Source: Paraburkholderia silviterrae (GTDB taxonomy: Bacteria; Pseudomonadota; Gammaproteobacteria; Burkholderiales; Burkholderiaceae). From it: 64,000 bases of DNA. Positions within the stretch are counted from its first letter, which is position 1. The number at the start of each line of letters is the position of its first letter. Under the pieces are notes generated by a model that saw only the letters and a program-made list of their open reading frames with translations, did no database searches and was not told the origin of the DNA. Position numbers and translations under genes: made by a program. The stretch lies in assembly GCF_004353915.1 (NCBI RefSeq), contig NZ_SMRP01000006.1:599-64598 (forward strand). Reading direction: 5' to 3'. Below, piece after piece: positions 17,990 through 26,040 of this stretch.

Positions 17990-18064
17990 ATGCTACTGCC
18001 GAACAATTTGTTGTCAATGCGTACTTGCCGCTGAAAACACTAGGGTTTTCCACTGCAACGTTGA

Positions 18065-18080
18065 AAGCAACCCTTTGCAT
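18065..18080. promoter_or_regulatory. LacI-family operator-like site before lacI
   Basis: AAGCAACCCTTTGCAT differs from the proximal importer operator at two positions and ends 34 bp before the lacI start codon, a position suited to autorepression. Confidence 0.55.
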
Positions 18081-18114
18081 CGATAGAATCGGATCACACC
18101 CAGCGACCCATTCC

Positions 18115-19188
18115 ATGACCACAAAATCCGATACGCGCACCGTGACCCGCGTGACCATCCGCGAGGTGGCGGCCGCCGCCTCCGTCAACGCCTCGACCGT
18201 CTCGCGCGTGCTGAACCCGGCAACGCGCCACCTGATCGGCGACGAGGTCGTGCGCCGCGTGCTGGCGGCGGCCAAGGCGCTCGGCTATCGGCAGAACCGT
18301 CTCGCCGCGGCGCTGCGCGGCGGCCAATCGCGCGTGATCGGCGTGTGCCTGCCCGATATCGAGAACCCGGTGTTTCCACCCATCGTCTGCGGCATCACCG
18401 AAGCCCTCGCGGCCGAGGGCTACGGGGTGCTGATCGCGAACATCGTCGGCAAGATCAAGGAGCAGGAGCGCCAGGTCGAGCAAATGCTCGAGCGCCGCGT
18501 TGACGGGCTCGTGCTGGCGACGGCAGCCCGCCAGGATCCGCTCGTGCGCCGCTGCATCCTCGACGGCGTCCCGCTCGTGCTCGTCAATCGCGGCGAGGAC
18601 GGCGGCCAGGTGCCCGAAGTGGTCAACGACGATTTCCTGTCGATGCGCCTCGCCGTTGCGCATCTCGTCGGGCTCGGCCACACGCGCATCGCCCACCTCG
18701 CGGGTCCGCAGCGGCTCGCGACGGGCCTCTCGCGGCTGCAGGGCTTCCAGATCGCCTCGCAACAGCATGGCGTGGCGGGGAGCGTGGTCGTGGAGGCCGC
18801 GGAATTCACGCGCGAAGCGGGGCGTGCCGCGTGCGAGCGGTTACTCGACGCCCATCGCGACGTCACGGCGATCGTCGCGGCGAACGACCTGATCGCGCTC
18901 GGCTGCTACGAGGTGTTCGCGGCGCGCCGGATCGCGTGCCCCGGCGCCATTTCCGTGATCGGCCACAACGACATGCCGCTGCTCGACATGCTCAATCCGC
19001 CGCTGACCACGCTGCGGATCCAGCATCGCGAGATGGGCCGCCAGGCGGCGCGGCTCCTGCTCGGGCGGATCGCCACGCCCAGCGCCGCGCCGCTGCGCAT
19101 CACGCTGGCGCCGGAACTGGTGATTCGCAGCTCGACCGCGGCGCCACGCGCGGTTTCGCGCAAGACTGCTGGAGTTGGCGCCGCCTGA
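18115..19188 (+). CDS. LacI/GalR-family repressor of the importer and catabolic operons
   Basis: A 357-residue LacI-family protein. The N-terminal helix-turn-helix is TIREVAAAASVNASTVSRVL, followed by the hinge-helix segment NRLAAALRGG. The effector domain has a type I binding-protein fold (VIGVCLPDIENPVFPPIVCG, VDGLVLATAARQDP, AAPLRITLAPELVIRSST). It is divergent from the importer operon. The frame is open from 17707, but the domain begins only at 18115. CG-centred palindromes at 17856, 17974, 18065, 24113 and 24223 have the form recognised by this family, so it probably controls importer, itself and the dioxygenase operon. The inducer is unknown. Confidence 0.9.
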   Translation: MTTKSDTRTVTRVTIREVAAAASVNASTVSRVLNPATRHLIGDEVVRRVLAAAKALGYRQNRLAAALRGGQSRVIGVCLPDIENPVFPPIVCGITEALAAEGYGVLIANIVGKIKEQERQVEQMLERRVDGLVLATAARQDPLVRRCILDGVPLVLVNRGEDGGQVPEVVNDDFLSMRLAVAHLVGLGHTRIAHLAGPQRLATGLSRLQGFQIASQQHGVAGSVVVEAAEFTREAGRAACERLLDAHRDVTAIVAANDLIALGCYEVFAARRIACPGAISVIGHNDMPLLDMLNPPLTTLRIQHREMGRQAARLLLGRIATPSAAPLRITLAPELVIRSSTAAPRAVSRKTAGVGAA

Positions 19189-19284
19189 GGGCGCCATTTG
19201 AGTGACCTTGCCCTGGCTCGACGAATCCTTTGACTGAGGCAATCAGGCCGCTTGTTCTCGCTGAGCGGCGGCGCATTTGCCCGC

Positions 19285-20049
19285 TCACGCCGGTCGCGGC
19301 CCCGCTCTCACGCCCTGGTTCGCCAGCCAGTGGTTGGGCGCCCAGCCCACATGCGACTTGAAGAACGTCGAGAACGCGCTCGGCGTAAAGCCCAGCTCGC
19401 GCGCCACGGCCGAAACCGGCATGCCGAGCGCCAGCGCGCCCATCGCGGTGCCGGTCAGCACGGTCCGGCGCCAGCGGCCGGCGCCCACGCCCAGCTCGTC
19501 GACGAAGAGCCGATGTAGCGTGCGCACGCTCACGCAAGCGCGGGCCGCGAGGGCGTCGAGCCGCGTGTCGCGGCCGGGATCCAGGATCATCGCGTCGCAG
19601 AGCGCGGCGATACGGCTGCTCGACGACGGCATGTCGAGCGCGATTTCCCACGCGCCCTCCCGCACCGCCGCCTCGAGCTCGCCGAACAGCAACGAGGCGA
19701 CCGCCGCCGGAGCACGCGCGAGCGCCTGGCTCGCGCTCTCGGACAAGAGCGACGTGAGCATCTCCGAACAGCGGGCGATTCTTGCCGAGTGCACGGGCCC
19801 ATCGCTCACCGCAGGCGCGATGCGCAACTCGCGCAGCGCCGCGCCGTAAGGCACGTACATCCGGTGCGCGATGGAGGCAGGCAGCCAGATCCCGCCGCCG
19901 AGCGTCACGCAATACGCGCGGCGCGCGCTGCCAATCCAGACGCCACCGCTTTGCACCTGCACGAAGCGGCCGCCGGTATCGGGCGCGATGTCGTGCCGCG
20001 TGCCCGGTCCGAGCCGCAGGTCCGAGAGCCGGCAAACGTCGTCGCTCAT
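19285..20049 (-). CDS. AraC-family transcriptional regulator with cupin sensor
   Basis: A 254-residue regulator. The N-terminal cupin-like part includes GGGIWLPASIAHRMYVPYG, and the C-terminal AraC double HTH includes DALAARACVSVRTLHRLFVD and VSAVARELGFTPSAFSTFF. It is the last gene of the dioxygenase operon direction. The start at 20049 lacks a good ribosome site. The same frame is open upstream to a GTG near 20130 through a repetitive Leu-Pro-Ser stretch coded by imperfect GGCAACG repeats, so the true start may be earlier. It could be a second regulator of the pathway. Confidence 0.8.
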   Translation of the reverse strand: MSDDVCRLSDLRLGPGTRHDIAPDTGGRFVQVQSGGVWIGSARRAYCVTLGGGIWLPASIAHRMYVPYGAALRELRIAPAVSDGPVHSARIARCSEMLTSLLSESASQALARAPAAVASLLFGELEAAVREGAWEIALDMPSSSSRIAALCDAMILDPGRDTRLDALAARACVSVRTLHRLFVDELGVGAGRWRRTVLTGTAMGALALGMPVSAVARELGFTPSAFSTFFKSHVGWAPNHWLANQGVRAGPRPA

Positions 20050-20112
20050 AGGCAACGAACCCGGCAACGCACCAGGCAACGGAATGGGCGACGAACTGGG
20101 CAACAAAACGGA
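20050..20112. repeat. Imperfect GGCAACG short tandem repeats
   Basis: GGCAACGAAC, GGCAACGCAC, GGCAACGGAA, GGCGACGAAC and GGCAACAAAA occur at 10-12 bp intervals just before the AraC start. They read Leu-Pro-Gly/Ser in the minus-strand frame. This may be a slippage-prone tract altering the regulator N-terminus. Confidence 0.5.
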
Positions 20113-20150
20113 CAACCCAGCGTGCAGCACCGGCGCGTCATCGGCCAGCG

Positions 20151-20501
20151 TTACCGCGGCTCGGGCCGCAGCAGCGGCATCGCGAGCAGGACCATTGCGG
20201 GCTGGCTTGAGCGGTTGTGCAGCGCGCGCGGCTCGCCGGGCGCGAGACGGCACGAATCGAAGCGGCGCAACGCCAGTTCGCCCTCGTTCGTCTCCACCCA
20301 GACCTCCCCATCGAGCACCACGTAGTGCTTCTCGAGAAGCGACGCGCTCATCGACGTATGACCGCCTGGCTCGATCGTCGACACGCCGAGCCACAGCGAC
20401 TCGGCGGGCCCGGCCTCGTGCCCCTGCAGGCGCACGCAGCGCATCAGAAAGTGCTCGCTGGGGAAGTACTGCGGCGCGTCGCCAAAGCGCGTCACGTTCA
20501 T
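20151..20501 (-). CDS. Small cupin-domain protein
   Basis: A 116-residue single cupin. The first motif appears as GGHTSMSASLLEKHYVVLDG and the second as PGEPRALHNRSSQPAMVLL. One metal-ligand His of the first motif and one of the second are present, so metal binding is possible but the ligand set is reduced. Its ATG overlaps the stop of the upstream MDR gene (ATGA at 20498-20501), so it is translationally coupled and should act in the same pathway, perhaps as an isomerase, a decarboxylase or a binding accessory. The reaction is not deducible. Confidence 0.8.
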   Translation of the reverse strand: MNVTRFGDAPQYFPSEHFLMRCVRLQGHEAGPAESLWLGVSTIEPGGHTSMSASLLEKHYVVLDGEVWVETNEGELALRRFDSCRLAPGEPRALHNRSSQPAMVLLAMPLLRPEPR

Positions 20502-21496
20502 GGCTTGAGCACCACGCGGCGCGACGCGCCACGATAGACGGCCTGATACGCGCGCGCGGCTTCGTCGAGGCCGAACACGTGATCGTCGTCGATCGGGAAC
20601 GGCTTGAGCACCCCGCGCTCGAACGCGGGCAGCAGCTTCTCGAGAATCGCCGCGCCTTTTTGCGCGTCGAGCGCAAGCGTATCGATGCCCACATACGTGT
20701 GCTGGCCACGATAGAACGCGAAGATGTCGAACGGCACCGGCCGCTCGATGGTCGAGATGAAGATCTGCGTGCCGCACACCGCCATCGCCTGATTCGCGCG
20801 CTCGAAGTACGGACTGCCAACTGTGTTGTAGACGATGTCCGCGCCGTGCCCGTCCGTTGCTTCGCGCACGACTTCATCGAGCTTCGAGGCCGACGCGTCG
20901 ATCATCAGCACCTTGTCGCTCGCATGGCCGATGTACGGCTCGCCGTCGCGCGCGACGCCGATGACCGTCGCGCCCGCCATCGTCGCGAGCTGGATGGCCG
21001 CTTGCCCGACCTTGCCGTTCGCGCCGAGCACCAGCACGACGTCGCGCCGCCTGGCGCCGCCGGCGCGCCGCAAGCCCTCATAGGCGGTGATGAACGGCAC
21101 GCCAACCGCGCCGGCCTCGTCCATGGTCAGGTTGTCCGGCTTCTCGCGCACGCTGTGCGCGGGCACCACGAGGTAGCGCGCATGCGTGCCGTCGCGCCGG
21201 ATTCCCAGCTCCCCGCCGCAGCCCCACACCTGTTTGCCGAGCAACGCCGCCGGGCCGTCGATCACGCGGCCCGCGTAGTCGCGGCCCGGCGTGCGCGGCC
21301 AGACGGCATGCGGCATCAAGCCCAGCACCGCCTTCACGTCGCTCGGATTGACCGCCGCACTCGCGACCTCGATAAGGCATTCCCCTTCGCCCAATACGGG
21401 CTCGGCTTGCACATCGAGGTGCAACGCCAGCGAATCGATATCGCGGCTCTTTTCCAGAACGCGCACATTCTTCATCTTGTGGTCTCGTTGGTTCAT
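20498..21496 (-). CDS. Zinc-independent MDR (quinone/enoyl reductase-like)
   Basis: A 332-residue medium-chain reductase. The N-terminal GroES-like part includes VASAAVNPSDVKAVLGLMP and PGRDYAGRVIDG; the Rossmann part has VLVLGANGKVGQAAIQLA, the AxGxxG pattern of quinone oxidoreductases. The catalytic and structural zinc Cys clusters of alcohol dehydrogenases are absent, so it probably reduces an activated C=C bond or quinone with NADPH. The start may be 21496 or the internal ATG at 21475 (MKNVRV), which has a weak GAGA site. It lies 23 bp after the BKACE gene and overlaps the cupin gene. In a hydroxyquinol route it could replace maleylacetate reductase; this is inference. Confidence 0.85.
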   Translation of the reverse strand: MNQRDHKMKNVRVLEKSRDIDSLALHLDVQAEPVLGEGECLIEVASAAVNPSDVKAVLGLMPHAVWPRTPGRDYAGRVIDGPAALLGKQVWGCGGELGIRRDGTHARYLVVPAHSVREKPDNLTMDEAGAVGVPFITAYEGLRRAGGARRRDVVLVLGANGKVGQAAIQLATMAGATVIGVARDGEPYIGHASDKVLMIDASASKLDEVVREATDGHGADIVYNTVGSPYFERANQAMAVCGTQIFISTIERPVPFDIFAFYRGQHTYVGIDTLALDAQKGAAILEKLLPAFERGVLKPFPIDDDHVFGLDEAARAYQAVYRGASRRVVLKP

Positions 21497-21519
21497 ATAC
21501 ACACGCAATCCGCCGCCCT

Positions 21520-22398
21520 TTATGCGAGCCCCAGCATGTCGCGGGCCTCGCGGCTCGTGGCCACCTCGCCGCCGAGCATCGTCACGATCTCTTTCGCACG
21601 CGCGACCAGCTGGGCATTGTTCTCGGCAAGCACACCCTTGGCGATATACAAGTTGTCCTCGAACCCCACCCGCACATGCCCGCCCGCCAGCCACGCCTGC
21701 GCGACCATTGGAAACTCGAAGCGGCCGACCCCGAACGCGGACCAGATCGCCCCCGGCGGCAGCAGGCCGCGCGCATAGAGGAGCGTCTCGGGCGAGGCCG
21801 CGAAGCCGTACTTCACGCCCGTCACGAAGGTCCAGAGGCCGGGGCCTTCGAGCACGCCGTCGCTGATCAGGTCGCGCGCCAGATGGATATCGCCGGAATC
21901 GAAAATCTCGAGCTCGGGCTTCACGCCCGCCTCGCGAATCACATGGGCCATGCGCGCGACGTTCTTCGGCGTGTTGATGACGACTTCGGCGCCGGAATTC
22001 ATCGTGTTCAGGTCGAGGCTGCACACGTCGGGCTTCAGCTCGAGAATGTGCTCGACGCGCTTTTCGGGCGGCAGCAGTGTCGTGCCGGGCGCGGCGATCT
22101 TCGGGTCGTCCTCGCTCGGGATGAAGCGGCCGCCGGGGCCGGTCGTCAGGTTGATGATGAGCGCGGCGTCAACGGCGCGAATGCGCTCGATGACTTCGCG
22201 GTAGAGCTTCACGTCCATCGACGGGCGCCCGGTTTGCGGATCGCGCACATGGATATGCACGGCGGCGGCGCCCGCGCGCGCGGCCTCGAGCGACGCATTG
22301 GCGATCTGCTCGGGTGTGACCGGCAGGTTCGGATGCTGGTCCGGCCGCGTGATGTTGCCGGTGACGGCACAGGTGATCAGGGTCTTGCGTGCATGCAT
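21520..22398 (-). CDS. BKACE family beta-keto acid cleavage enzyme
   Basis: A 292-residue protein of the 3-keto-5-aminohexanoate cleavage enzyme family (BKACE). Members condense a beta-keto acid with acetyl-CoA and release acetoacetate plus a new CoA ester. The zinc-site motif AVHIHVRDPQTG (His48, His50) is present, with NLTTGPGG, SLDLNTMN and ELEIFDSGDI, all typical of the fold. The start at 22398 is the second of two close ATGs. It lies between an SDR and an MDR in an operon led by an intradiol dioxygenase. A beta-keto dicarboxylate such as 3-oxoadipate would be a fitting substrate, but specificity in this family varies widely. Confidence 0.9.
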   Translation of the reverse strand: MHARKTLITCAVTGNITRPDQHPNLPVTPEQIANASLEAARAGAAAVHIHVRDPQTGRPSMDVKLYREVIERIRAVDAALIINLTTGPGGRFIPSEDDPKIAAPGTTLLPPEKRVEHILELKPDVCSLDLNTMNSGAEVVINTPKNVARMAHVIREAGVKPELEIFDSGDIHLARDLISDGVLEGPGLWTFVTGVKYGFAASPETLLYARGLLPPGAIWSAFGVGRFEFPMVAQAWLAGGHVRVGFEDNLYIAKGVLAENNAQLVARAKEIVTMLGGEVATSREARDMLGLA

Positions 22399-22421
22399 GT
22401 CGTGGTTCCCCGCTACGGTGT

Positions 22422-23171
22422 TCAGTTCAGCCGCCGGCCGCCGTCGACGACGAACGTCACGCCGGTGCTGAAGGTCAATTGCGTCGCGCAGGCCTCGATC
22501 GCGGCGGCCACGTCGTCCGGTGCGCCGATCCGGCCGAGCGGCGTCGTGGCGGCCGCCTTGTCGTTGAAATCGTCGCTGCGGCCCGGCACGAAGCCGGTAT
22601 CGACCACGCCCGGCGAGACGTTGAGCACGCGAATGCGCGGCGCGAGCGCGCGGCCGAGCGAGGCCGCCATGATGTCGAGGCCCGCCTTCGCGGCGCAGTA
22701 CGCGATATTGCTGCCGGCGCCCGTGGTGCCCGCGATCGACGACACGTTGACGACGAGGCCGTCGCCGGAGGCGTCGAGCAGCGCCCGGAACGCGCGGATG
22801 GCCGCGAACTGGCCGCGCCAGTTGACCTTCATGATGTCGTCGATCAGTTCGTCGGTGAGCGCATCGAGATCGGCATGCCGGACCGCCTTCGTGAACCCCG
22901 CCGTGTTCACGAGGATGTCCGCGCGCCCTTCGCGTGCGCGCACGTCTGCGGCGAGCGCATCGAGCGCGGCGCTGTCCGTGATCGCGGCCACCGCGCCGCG
23001 ATGCCCCTCGCCCGGCAACGACGCTGCCACGCGCCGCGCCTTCTCTTCGTCGTGCTGGCCGACCACGACCACGCGCGCGCCGGCGCGCGCGAAGCGCATC
23101 GCGGTCGCGGCGCCAATTCCCCCGGTGCCGCCCATCACGACGGCCACTTTTCCCTGCAGCAAGCTGGACAC
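22422..23171 (-). CDS. Short-chain dehydrogenase/reductase (SDR)
   Basis: A 249-residue classical SDR. The cofactor loop is GGTGGIGAAT, the core ILVNTAGF, and the catalytic Ser precedes YCAAK (Tyr and Lys). The end FSTGVTFVVDGGRRLN is typical of FabG-like enzymes. The start is GTG at 23171, chosen because GAGGGG lies 7 nt upstream; a TTG two codons earlier is too close to that site. It follows the dioxygenase by 14 bp and precedes BKACE by 23 bp. It could oxidise a ring alcohol before cleavage or reduce a keto intermediate. Confidence 0.88.
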   Translation of the reverse strand: MSSLLQGKVAVVMGGTGGIGAATAMRFARAGARVVVVGQHDEEKARRVAASLPGEGHRGAVAAITDSAALDALAADVRAREGRADILVNTAGFTKAVRHADLDALTDELIDDIMKVNWRGQFAAIRAFRALLDASGDGLVVNVSSIAGTTGAGSNIAYCAAKAGLDIMAASLGRALAPRIRVLNVSPGVVDTGFVPGRSDDFNDKAAATTPLGRIGAPDDVAAAIEACATQLTFSTGVTFVVDGGRRLN

Positions 23172-23185
23172 AGTCAAACCCCTCG

Positions 23186-24100
23186 TTACTGGATGGGCGG
23201 CGTCGGGTACGTCGGCGTCCCCTCGGCCAGGATGAAATCGAAATCGAGCGTGTAATACGCGTCGCGCTGGTCCCCATGCGGGCCGGTGCCGGCTGCGTGC
23301 TGCTCGAACTTGCCAATCAGGCGGCGGTTCACGCCGAACACGACATCGGTGTCCAGATGCTCGGAATCGTCGGCGAACACCTGCGAGACGAGCGTGGCGT
23401 ACCCCTCTGCGAAGACCGCGAAATGCAGGTGCGCAGGGCGATACGGATGGCGCTGCTGGGCCGCGAGCAAGGCGCCGACCGGACCGTCGGTGGGCACCGG
23501 ATAGCCGGCCGGGCGCACGCTGCGGAAGCTGAGCGCGCCGTCGGCGCCCGTGCGGAAACGCCCGCGCAGATTGTGCTCGGGCTGGCTCTCGTCCTGGTTC
23601 TCGTAGAGGCCGACCGGCGAGGCCTGCCACACGTCGACCGTCGCGTCCGCCACCGGCCGGCCGCTCGTGTCGAGCACGCGCGCATGCACGAACAGCGGCG
23701 CGCCCGGCGAATCCTTGCACGCGATGGACTGGCCGTTCTCGTACTCGGGCGAGCCGCCGCGATAGAACGGCCCCAGCAAGGCGCCCGGCGTGCGCCCACT
23801 CGCGTCCGCGTTGTTCATCAAGGCAACCAGCGTCGAAAAGCCGAGCACGTCGGCCAGCAGCACGACTTCGTTGTGCCGGTCGTTGCACGCCTGCCCGACC
23901 GCGCGCACGAACGCGAGCCCCTGTTCGAATTCCGCGTCGGTGAGGCGCACGTGATTCAGGAAGGCATGCCCGTATTCGACGAGTGCGTCGACGATTTCCT
24001 TCAAGCGCGGGTCCCGCGTGCCGGCCATCGCCGCCTTGACGATTCCGGTGACCGTTGCGGCGTCGTCGATGACGCTGTCTGGCCGAAGCGATTCAGTCAT
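23186..24100 (-). CDS. Intradiol ring-cleavage dioxygenase (hydroxyquinol 1,2-dioxygenase-like)
   Basis: A 304-residue non-heme Fe(III) dioxygenase. The ligand set is complete: Tyr166 in VGLYENQDES, Tyr200 in PAGYPVPTDGP, and His224 and His226 in RPAHLHF. An N-terminal dimerisation/linker domain (residues 1-100) precedes the LLGPFYR segment, as in catechol and hydroxyquinol 1,2-dioxygenases. The spacing and the CKDSPGAPLFVHARVLD region look more like the hydroxyquinol group, which yields maleylacetate. The start at 24100 has GGAG upstream. A LacI-type operator begins 13 bp before the start codon. It is first in an operon with SDR, BKACE, MDR and cupin genes. No maleylacetate reductase of the iron-ADH type is next to it. 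Confidence 0.9.
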   Translation of the reverse strand: MTESLRPDSVIDDAATVTGIVKAAMAGTRDPRLKEIVDALVEYGHAFLNHVRLTDAEFEQGLAFVRAVGQACNDRHNEVVLLADVLGFSTLVALMNNADASGRTPGALLGPFYRGGSPEYENGQSIACKDSPGAPLFVHARVLDTSGRPVADATVDVWQASPVGLYENQDESQPEHNLRGRFRTGADGALSFRSVRPAGYPVPTDGPVGALLAAQQRHPYRPAHLHFAVFAEGYATLVSQVFADDSEHLDTDVVFGVNRRLIGKFEQHAAGTGPHGDQRDAYYTLDFDFILAEGTPTYPTPPIQ

Positions 24101-24112
24101 GAGATAGCTCCA

Positions 24113-24128
24113 ATGCAACCGTTTGCAT
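24113..24128. promoter_or_regulatory. LacI-family operator, proximal site of the dioxygenase operon
   Basis: ATGCAACCGTTTGCAT is identical over 16 bp to the importer site at 17856-17871. It lies between the likely transcription start and the dioxygenase ATG, a roadblock position. Confidence 0.8.
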
Positions 24129-24139
24129 AAAGTGATGCA

Positions 24140-24145
24140 AATATA
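24140..24145 (-). promoter_or_regulatory. Candidate -10 element of the dioxygenase operon
   Basis: On the minus strand TATATT lies about 12 bp upstream of the proximal operator, in an A/T-rich patch. The -35 is weak (TTTTCC/TTTCCA, 17-18 bp upstream), as expected for a regulated promoter. Confidence 0.35.
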
Positions 24146-24222
24146 CAGACTGCCCCGGCCCGTGGAAAACCTCGTTAACCCTGAACTACGGGAGAAATTC
24201 TCGCTTGGGGCCCGATACATTC

Positions 24223-24238
24223 AAGCAAACGTATGCAT
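24223..24238. promoter_or_regulatory. LacI-family operator, distal site of the dioxygenase operon
   Basis: AAGCAAACGTATGCAT has one mismatch to the distal importer operator at 17974-17989. It is 110 bp from the proximal site, nearly the spacing seen at the importer (118 bp), and in the same order relative to the gene. Confidence 0.7.
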
Positions 24239-24305
24239 AAAGCGGGGCCATATGCTGCAAGATCGGGCCCCGGAGGCGATGACAGGCAGCGCCGGGCTCA
24301 GCGCA

Positions 24306-24641
24306 TCACTGCCCCGCAGGCAGCGCGCCACTGCCGGCCTGGGCGGCATGCGCCTTGCGCTCGGCGCTCTCCAGATTCTCCGGATAGTCGGTCTGCTTGC
24401 CGCCGGACATGTGATAGCCGTTCTTCTCGAGCGTGCTCAATTCCGCGTTCTTCTTGGCCCGCGCCGCCTTGCGCGCGGCCTTGCGTTGCGCCTTGCGGAC
24501 CTGCTTGGGTGTCGACGCACTTGTCGGCACGGACGCGGTTTGCGCCTCTTCCTGCGCGACGGCCGCCTGAGATCCAGCCAGCGCCAAGCCGGCCAATGCC
24601 ACTACCGCCACCACTGCCGGGACCACGCGATTTCGAATCAT
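24306..24641 (-). CDS. Small secreted basic protein of unknown function
   Basis: A 111-residue protein with a Sec signal (VVPAVVAVVALAGLALAG, cleavage near AVAQ). A Lys/Arg/Ala-rich helix follows (KQVRKAQRKAARKAARAKKN), then a short segment GYHMSGGKQTDYPENLESAE. AAGGAGA precedes the ATG at 24641. The basic helix could bind nucleic acid, LPS or peptidoglycan, but no family is recognised. Small secreted proteins with similar composition are common and mostly uncharacterised in Burkholderiaceae. It lies after the distal LacI operator but is read toward higher-numbered neighbours' minus-strand unit, 62 bp before the hydrolase stop. Confidence 0.7.
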   Translation of the reverse strand: MIRNRVVPAVVAVVALAGLALAGSQAAVAQEEAQTASVPTSASTPKQVRKAQRKAARKAARAKKNAELSTLEKNGYHMSGGKQTDYPENLESAERKAHAAQAGSGALPAGQ

Positions 24642-24703
24642 GTCCAGATCTCCTTCTTGATTGTTGAGTGCTGCGTTGTTGATTATTGATGGCTCATTGC
24701 CGG

Positions 24704-25888
24704 TTACCGGTCGCGCTGGCGCCGCAGCGTCAGGCGATCGTCGAACCAGTCGCAGATCTCGCTGAGCGCCGGCTCCTGGCGGTCGAGTTGAACGTGGGAC
24801 GCGCCGCCTTCGGACGCGCGCCAGATGCGCAGCGTCTTGTCTTTCGAGCCGATTTCCTCGAGCAGCTGGGTGACCTCGGCAACGGGTGTCTGCATGTCGC
24901 GCTCGCCTTGAACCAGCAGGATGTCGCAGGTGATTTGCGATGCCACGCCCGCCAGCCTGAACGCTTCGAGCTTATGGAAGGCCGAGTCCCAGTCGCTCGC
25001 GCCCATGATGCGCAGGAAATGCTTGCTGGTCGTGCCGCGTGGCGCGCCACGGCCGGCCTCGCGCACGCCGCCCCCGGGCGTATAGCCCGTGCGCCGCACC
25101 CAGCTCGCGTGATAGTCGTAGATCGCGGACCAGGCCACACAAGCCTTGATGCGCTTCTCGAACGCCGCCGCGCGCGGCGCATAGTAGCCGCCGAGGCTCA
25201 CGCCAATCAGGCCGATGCGGCTCACGTCGATGTCGTCGCGCGTTTCGAGGTAGTCGCACACCGTGCCCACCGCGGCCTCGGAGTCGTGGCGCGCGGCAAG
25301 CTGGTGCAAGCGCAGCGTGGCGCCCTGGCCTGGCCCGTCAAAGGCGAGGCAGGCCATGCCGCGCTCCGCGAGCGCCTGTGCCACGTAGAACATTTCTTCC
25401 TTGGTGCCGTCGAGGCCATCGGTGAGGATGACGACCGGCGCTTTGCCACGCACGCCGCGCGCGGGCACGAAGTAGGCGGTGAGCGATGCGCCTTCGAACG
25501 GCAATTCGAACACTTCGACACGCGGCTCCATGAGCGCCGCGCCCTGTGCGAAGGTGGCCAGGTGGCGATCGAATGTCTGGGGCGCGCGGGCGTCGTCGGG
25601 GTCGAGAAACGCCTCGGCCCACTGGTAGTAGATCGACGCACGCATGAAGGCATGGCGGGCGCTCACGTCATGGCCGCGCTGCGCGGCCTGCTCGGCCTGC
25701 CCTTGCACTTGCTCGCCAAGCCCCATCCACGCCCGGTACCAGGCATCGATGTCGCCATCCGGGTCCACGGCCGCCGCTTCATGCAGCCCGCTGCACGCCC
25801 AATCGATTTCGCCGAAATTCGCGCCGCTCGCGAGCGCACGCATGACGGCAAGCGACCACATGTAGTTGTTGGGAAAATACTGGAACAT
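24704..25888 (-). CDS. Alpha/beta hydrolase, dihydroxypseudooxynicotine hydrolase/FrsA-like
   Basis: A 394-residue enzyme with a helical N-terminal cap domain of about 130 residues (EQAAQRGHDVSARHAFMRAS, then YYQWAEAFL) before the hydrolase core. The nucleophile elbow is GVSLGG, the acid lies in QGERDMQTPV and the His in GASHVQLDR. LAFDGPGQGATLR is characteristic of this subgroup, which includes C-C bond hydrolases of aromatic ketone degradation. The gene is next to the ring-cleavage operon on the same strand but separated from it by the secreted basic protein and has its own upstream gap. It may serve the same or another aromatic substrate. Confidence 0.8.
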   Translation of the reverse strand: MFQYFPNNYMWSLAVMRALASGANFGEIDWACSGLHEAAAVDPDGDIDAWYRAWMGLGEQVQGQAEQAAQRGHDVSARHAFMRASIYYQWAEAFLDPDDARAPQTFDRHLATFAQGAALMEPRVEVFELPFEGASLTAYFVPARGVRGKAPVVILTDGLDGTKEEMFYVAQALAERGMACLAFDGPGQGATLRLHQLAARHDSEAAVGTVCDYLETRDDIDVSRIGLIGVSLGGYYAPRAAAFEKRIKACVAWSAIYDYHASWVRRTGYTPGGGVREAGRGAPRGTTSKHFLRIMGASDWDSAFHKLEAFRLAGVASQITCDILLVQGERDMQTPVAEVTQLLEEIGSKDKTLRIWRASEGGASHVQLDRQEPALSEICDWFDDRLTLRRQRDR

Positions 25889-26040
25889 TCAAAACTCCGC
25901 GGAAGCCGATTCGAGGTGACACCTTAAGTTCAGGGGCATGACTCGCCTTAGCCGAATTGCCCCGTCACTTACCAGCGAGTCCGATCTTTTCGGAATTCCA
26001 GCTTGTGCGGCGAGCTCGCGCATTACGGCGAGTTCGCGCC

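Noticed and set aside
21676..23235. A 519-codon plus-strand open frame opposite BKACE and SDR
   Set aside because: The minus-strand proteins carry clear catalytic motifs; this frame has low-complexity Arg/Ala sequence and no ribosome site.
23172..23888. An extension of the SDR into the dioxygenase gene
   Set aside because: The dioxygenase frame is clearly real there, and GTG at 23171 has a good ribosome site.
24113..24238. The repeated ATGCAA/TTGCAT elements considered as a CRISPR or mobile-element end
   Set aside because: The spacing is irregular, there are only isolated palindromes at promoters and no transposase; a LacI operator explains them better.
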